From assembly GCA_002059205.1 (NCBI GenBank), contig MVCQ01000073.1, forward strand, positions 1 to 6,868: a stretch of DNA of 6,868 nt, read 5' to 3'. Source of the stretch: Candidatus Latescibacteria bacterium 4484_107. Lineage in GTDB: Bacteria > Latescibacterota > 4484-107. A model generated the notes under the pieces. The model made no database searches and had not been told where the DNA came from. It was given only the letters and a program-made list of their open reading frames with translations. Positions 5,377 through 6,868 of the stretch are shown here, piece after piece. Each line of letters starts with the position of its first letter. Within the stretch, counting starts at the first letter, position 1. The translations under genes were made by a program, and so were the position numbers.

Positions 5377-6143
5377 AGCCGCACCTCCCGGAGCAAACGC
5401 TGCAGATTGCCTCCGAAGACGGCCGCTTTGGCCTGATCCGAAATCTCCGCATGGAGCAGCGTCAAAAAAGCTCCGCCCATGGGGATCTCCGGGAAGCCGG
5501 TGCCGAAGAGCATCCGATGAGGCCCGTATCGGTCGCAGAAATCCCGAATGCCTCCGGCCAACTCGTAGCGGCTGGTATCGATGTAGAAGTGTTCATATCG
5601 TTCGATTAGCGGGCGAAAAAGACGATCTTCGCCCCAACAACCGTGGTCGGTCGCTACTAAGACAAGTTTGGGGAAATCCCGCAGGAGCGCTTCGATCATG
5701 GCAAACCCTTCGATGCCATTTGAACGCTCCTTCGCCGATACAAAAAGCGGAATTCGCCGCTGGATCATAATCTCGAACAACCCTCCGAAAGTCGTGCCGG
5801 TGAGCAAATAATGATGCTTGGACGGAAAAGCCCATAATGCCCGAACGCCGTCCGTCTTCATTCGGGCCACCAATTCGTCCGGCGTGCCCAGCTCCCCGGT
5901 CTGAGGCGGAAGAATAGCCCATGATGGCTCCAGCCTGTCAAACGAAGCGATCTCCCGGATCAGCAACTGATTTCCCACCACCGGAGATTCCTCCTCCATG
6001 GCGATGTGCCTCACCAGAGCCTGGTTGATCCCGCAGAAGGCCATCCGATCGAGAAGATCCTCTGCTTTCTCTATGTATGCGTCGGGCGGCACAGACGGCG
6101 CGTAGGGCAATCCAAGACAGACATTGCAGTCGAACATTTCCAT
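5373..6143 (-). CDS. Degenerate amidohydrolase-2-like protein lacking metal ligands
   Basis: This 256-residue protein is a homologue of its downstream neighbour: both share a first-strand motif, a central strand followed by GxW or similar, an E/W-D-R segment and the ending HRMLFGT or HKMLFGT. Yet the catalytic positions differ. The HxH motif reads F-D-C-N-V-C-L-G (Asn7, Cys9); the third His is replaced (LFVSAKE, Ser136); the GHSG His aligns with Asp166 in TDHG, with His167 one place later; and the GTD Asp is Gly216 (GTGFP). It therefore probably binds no standard metal centre. I infer a pseudoenzyme, such as a partner or scaffold for the intact neighbour, or an enzyme with altered chemistry. 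The gene is intact, without frameshift, so it is conserved rather than decaying. The ATG at 6143 has GGAGG 5 nt upstream overlapping the aminotransferase stop region; a second ATG at 6137 is less well spaced. It follows the aminotransferase by 10 nt. Confidence 0.8.
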   Translation of the reverse strand: MEMFDCNVCLGLPYAPSVPPDAYIEKAEDLLDRMAFCGINQALVRHIAMEEESPVVGNQLLIREIASFDRLEPSWAILPPQTGELGTPDELVARMKTDGVRALWAFPSKHHYLLTGTTFGGLFEIMIQRRIPLFVSAKERSNGIEGFAMIEALLRDFPKLVLVATDHGCWGEDRLFRPLIERYEHFYIDTSRYELAGGIRDFCDRYGPHRMLFGTGFPEIPMGGAFLTLLHAEISDQAKAAVFGGNLQRLLREVRL

Positions 6144-6148
6144 GGTTG

Positions 6149-6153
6149 CCTCC
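6149..6153 (-). promoter_or_regulatory. Ribosome binding site of degenerate amidohydrolase gene
   Basis: GGAGG directly follows the TGA of the aminotransferase gene and lies 5 nt before the ATG at 6143, which favours that ATG over the one at 6137 and points to re-initiation by ribosomes ending the aminotransferase. Confidence 0.65.
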
Positions 6154-6868
6154 TCATTTCCTCAATTCGTCCGTATCGGCTCTGACCTTCCGTATTGCCT
6201 CCAATATCAAGTCCATATCTTCTTTCCCCCCCAGGAAAAGTGCATGGGGCAAGCTCAGCGCTTCCTTCTCATAGATTCTCTCCGCCTCGGGACAGAAGGT
6301 CTCGCGATAATCTATTTTCTTTCCGTAAAGCGGGCACTTTATCGGACACCCGGTGCGCCCGAAATTCATGTTCTGGAAAAGGGGATTGCGATAGATCGGC
6401 TCGCCGTGCGCGCCCACTCCTATCGGGACACCCTCCGCTTTCAGGGCTTCTATAAACCTATCCCTCGGTATCCCATCGAACGCTTCTTCCCTGTATTTGA
6501 AATTCCAGTAGTAAAAACTCCACCGGGTGACTCTTTCGTCTCTCACAAGAGGTTCGATCCCTTCTATCTCCTGTAAGCCTTCGGAGAGGTGCCTCGTATT
6601 CCGCTCTCTCGTTTCTATCTGTTCGTCGAGCCTCTCGAACTGACAGAGCAAAACAGCCGCCTGAAACTCGGTCATTCTCAGATTGGACGCTACTCGATGA
6701 AACTCGTAGAAGGGCCTTCCCGGCACCCTGCCTATGTGCATGAAAGAATAGGCCTTCTCCGCAAGCTCAGCATCAGACGTCAAAACGATCCCCCCTTCGC
6801 CGCAGGTCAGAGCCTTCCCCTGCTGAAAACTGAACGTACTGAGGTCTCCGAGGGAGCCGCACCTTTTC
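6154..6868 (-). CDS. DegT/DnrJ/EryC1/StrS aminotransferase, C-terminal part (partial)
   Basis: The frame is open from the stop at 6154 to the right edge, giving 237 visible residues; the N-terminus lies outside the window. The family usually has about 370 to 430 residues, so roughly 150 to 190 are missing. The first visible part, GDLSTFSFQQGKALTCGEGG, is the family signature, and Lys18 of the fragment (codon at 6814 to 6816) is the predicted lysine that forms the PLP Schiff base. SNLRMTEFQAAVLLCQFERL is the second signature, found after the PLP site. The C-terminal FCPEAERIYEKEALSLPH with FLGG resembles glutamine:scyllo-inosose-type and related sugar aminotransferases. The enzyme would transfer an amino group to or from a keto sugar or cyclitol using PLP, in the cytoplasm. 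It heads the visible operon. A TTG at 6783 is not a start: conserved sequence continues upstream of it. The family call is strong; the cyclitol assignment is a guess from local similarity. Confidence 0.88.
   Translation of the reverse strand, partial: KRCGSLGDLSTFSFQQGKALTCGEGGIVLTSDAELAEKAYSFMHIGRVPGRPFYEFHRVASNLRMTEFQAAVLLCQFERLDEQIETRERNTRHLSEGLQEIEGIEPLVRDERVTRWSFYYWNFKYREEAFDGIPRDRFIEALKAEGVPIGVGAHGEPIYRNPLFQNMNFGRTGCPIKCPLYGKKIDYRETFCPEAERIYEKEALSLPHALFLGGKEDMDLILEAIRKVRADTDELRK

Noticed and set aside
6154..6783. Aminotransferase start at the TTG at 6783
   Set aside because: The PLP-lysine signature lies in the same frame upstream of the TTG, so the gene continues past the window edge.

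Overview
The window is a bacterial, metabolic, accessory-looking region. Every gene I can support lies on the minus strand, so the biological order runs from the right edge to the left. Translation signals are classic Shine-Dalgarno (GGAGG/AAGGAG) and no introns or tRNA/rRNA genes are visible. All complete genes are intact. The mix of a sulfatase-fold enzyme, amidohydrolase-2 proteins, a xylose-isomerase-like TIM barrel, a DegT-type aminotransferase and a repeat-rich intergenic gap resembles genomes of uncultured, saccharolytic or environmental bacteria (Planctomycetes, Poribacteria or similar). That taxonomic guess comes from gene content only and is weak.

Right block (6868 to 3810), a tight operon: the C-terminal two thirds of a PLP-dependent DegT/DnrJ/EryC1/StrS sugar or cyclitol aminotransferase, cut by the window edge; after 10 nt, an amidohydrolase-2-like protein that has lost its canonical metal ligands; after a 4-nt ATGA overlap, a second amidohydrolase-2 protein with intact ligands; after an 8-nt overlap, a HAD-family phosphatase-like hydrolase. 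The overlaps imply translational coupling.

Middle (3338 to 3809): a 472-base gene-free gap. It holds two adjacent imperfect inverted-repeat elements of about 168 and 183 bp, a 7-bp tandem repeat, and two copies of a 13-bp GAATTCAGAATTC sequence, one inside the first element and one just outside the second. The elements look like miniature inverted-repeat (MITE-like or palindromic intergenic) elements.

Left block (3337 to 76): a soluble sulfatase/alkaline-phosphatase-superfamily hydrolase with Thr where the formylglycine Cys/Ser normally sits; 46 nt later, a xylose-isomerase-like (AP endonuclease 2 fold) sugar isomerase/epimerase; 75 nt later, a PhnP-like metallo-beta-lactamase-fold phosphodiesterase. 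Bases 1 to 75 hold no gene, although a GGGAGG at 13 to 18 could serve a further minus-strand gene beyond the edge.

Taken together the genes suggest processing of an amino-sugar or cyclitol-like substrate carrying phosphate or phosphonate ester groups: aminotransferase, hydrolases or decarboxylases, phosphatase, phospho- or sulfo-ester hydrolase, isomerase, cyclic phosphodiesterase. The substrate cannot be read from the sequence. The most unusual points are the degenerate/intact amidohydrolase pair, the Thr-type sulfatase-fold enzyme beside a PhnP-like gene, and the double inverted-repeat gap.
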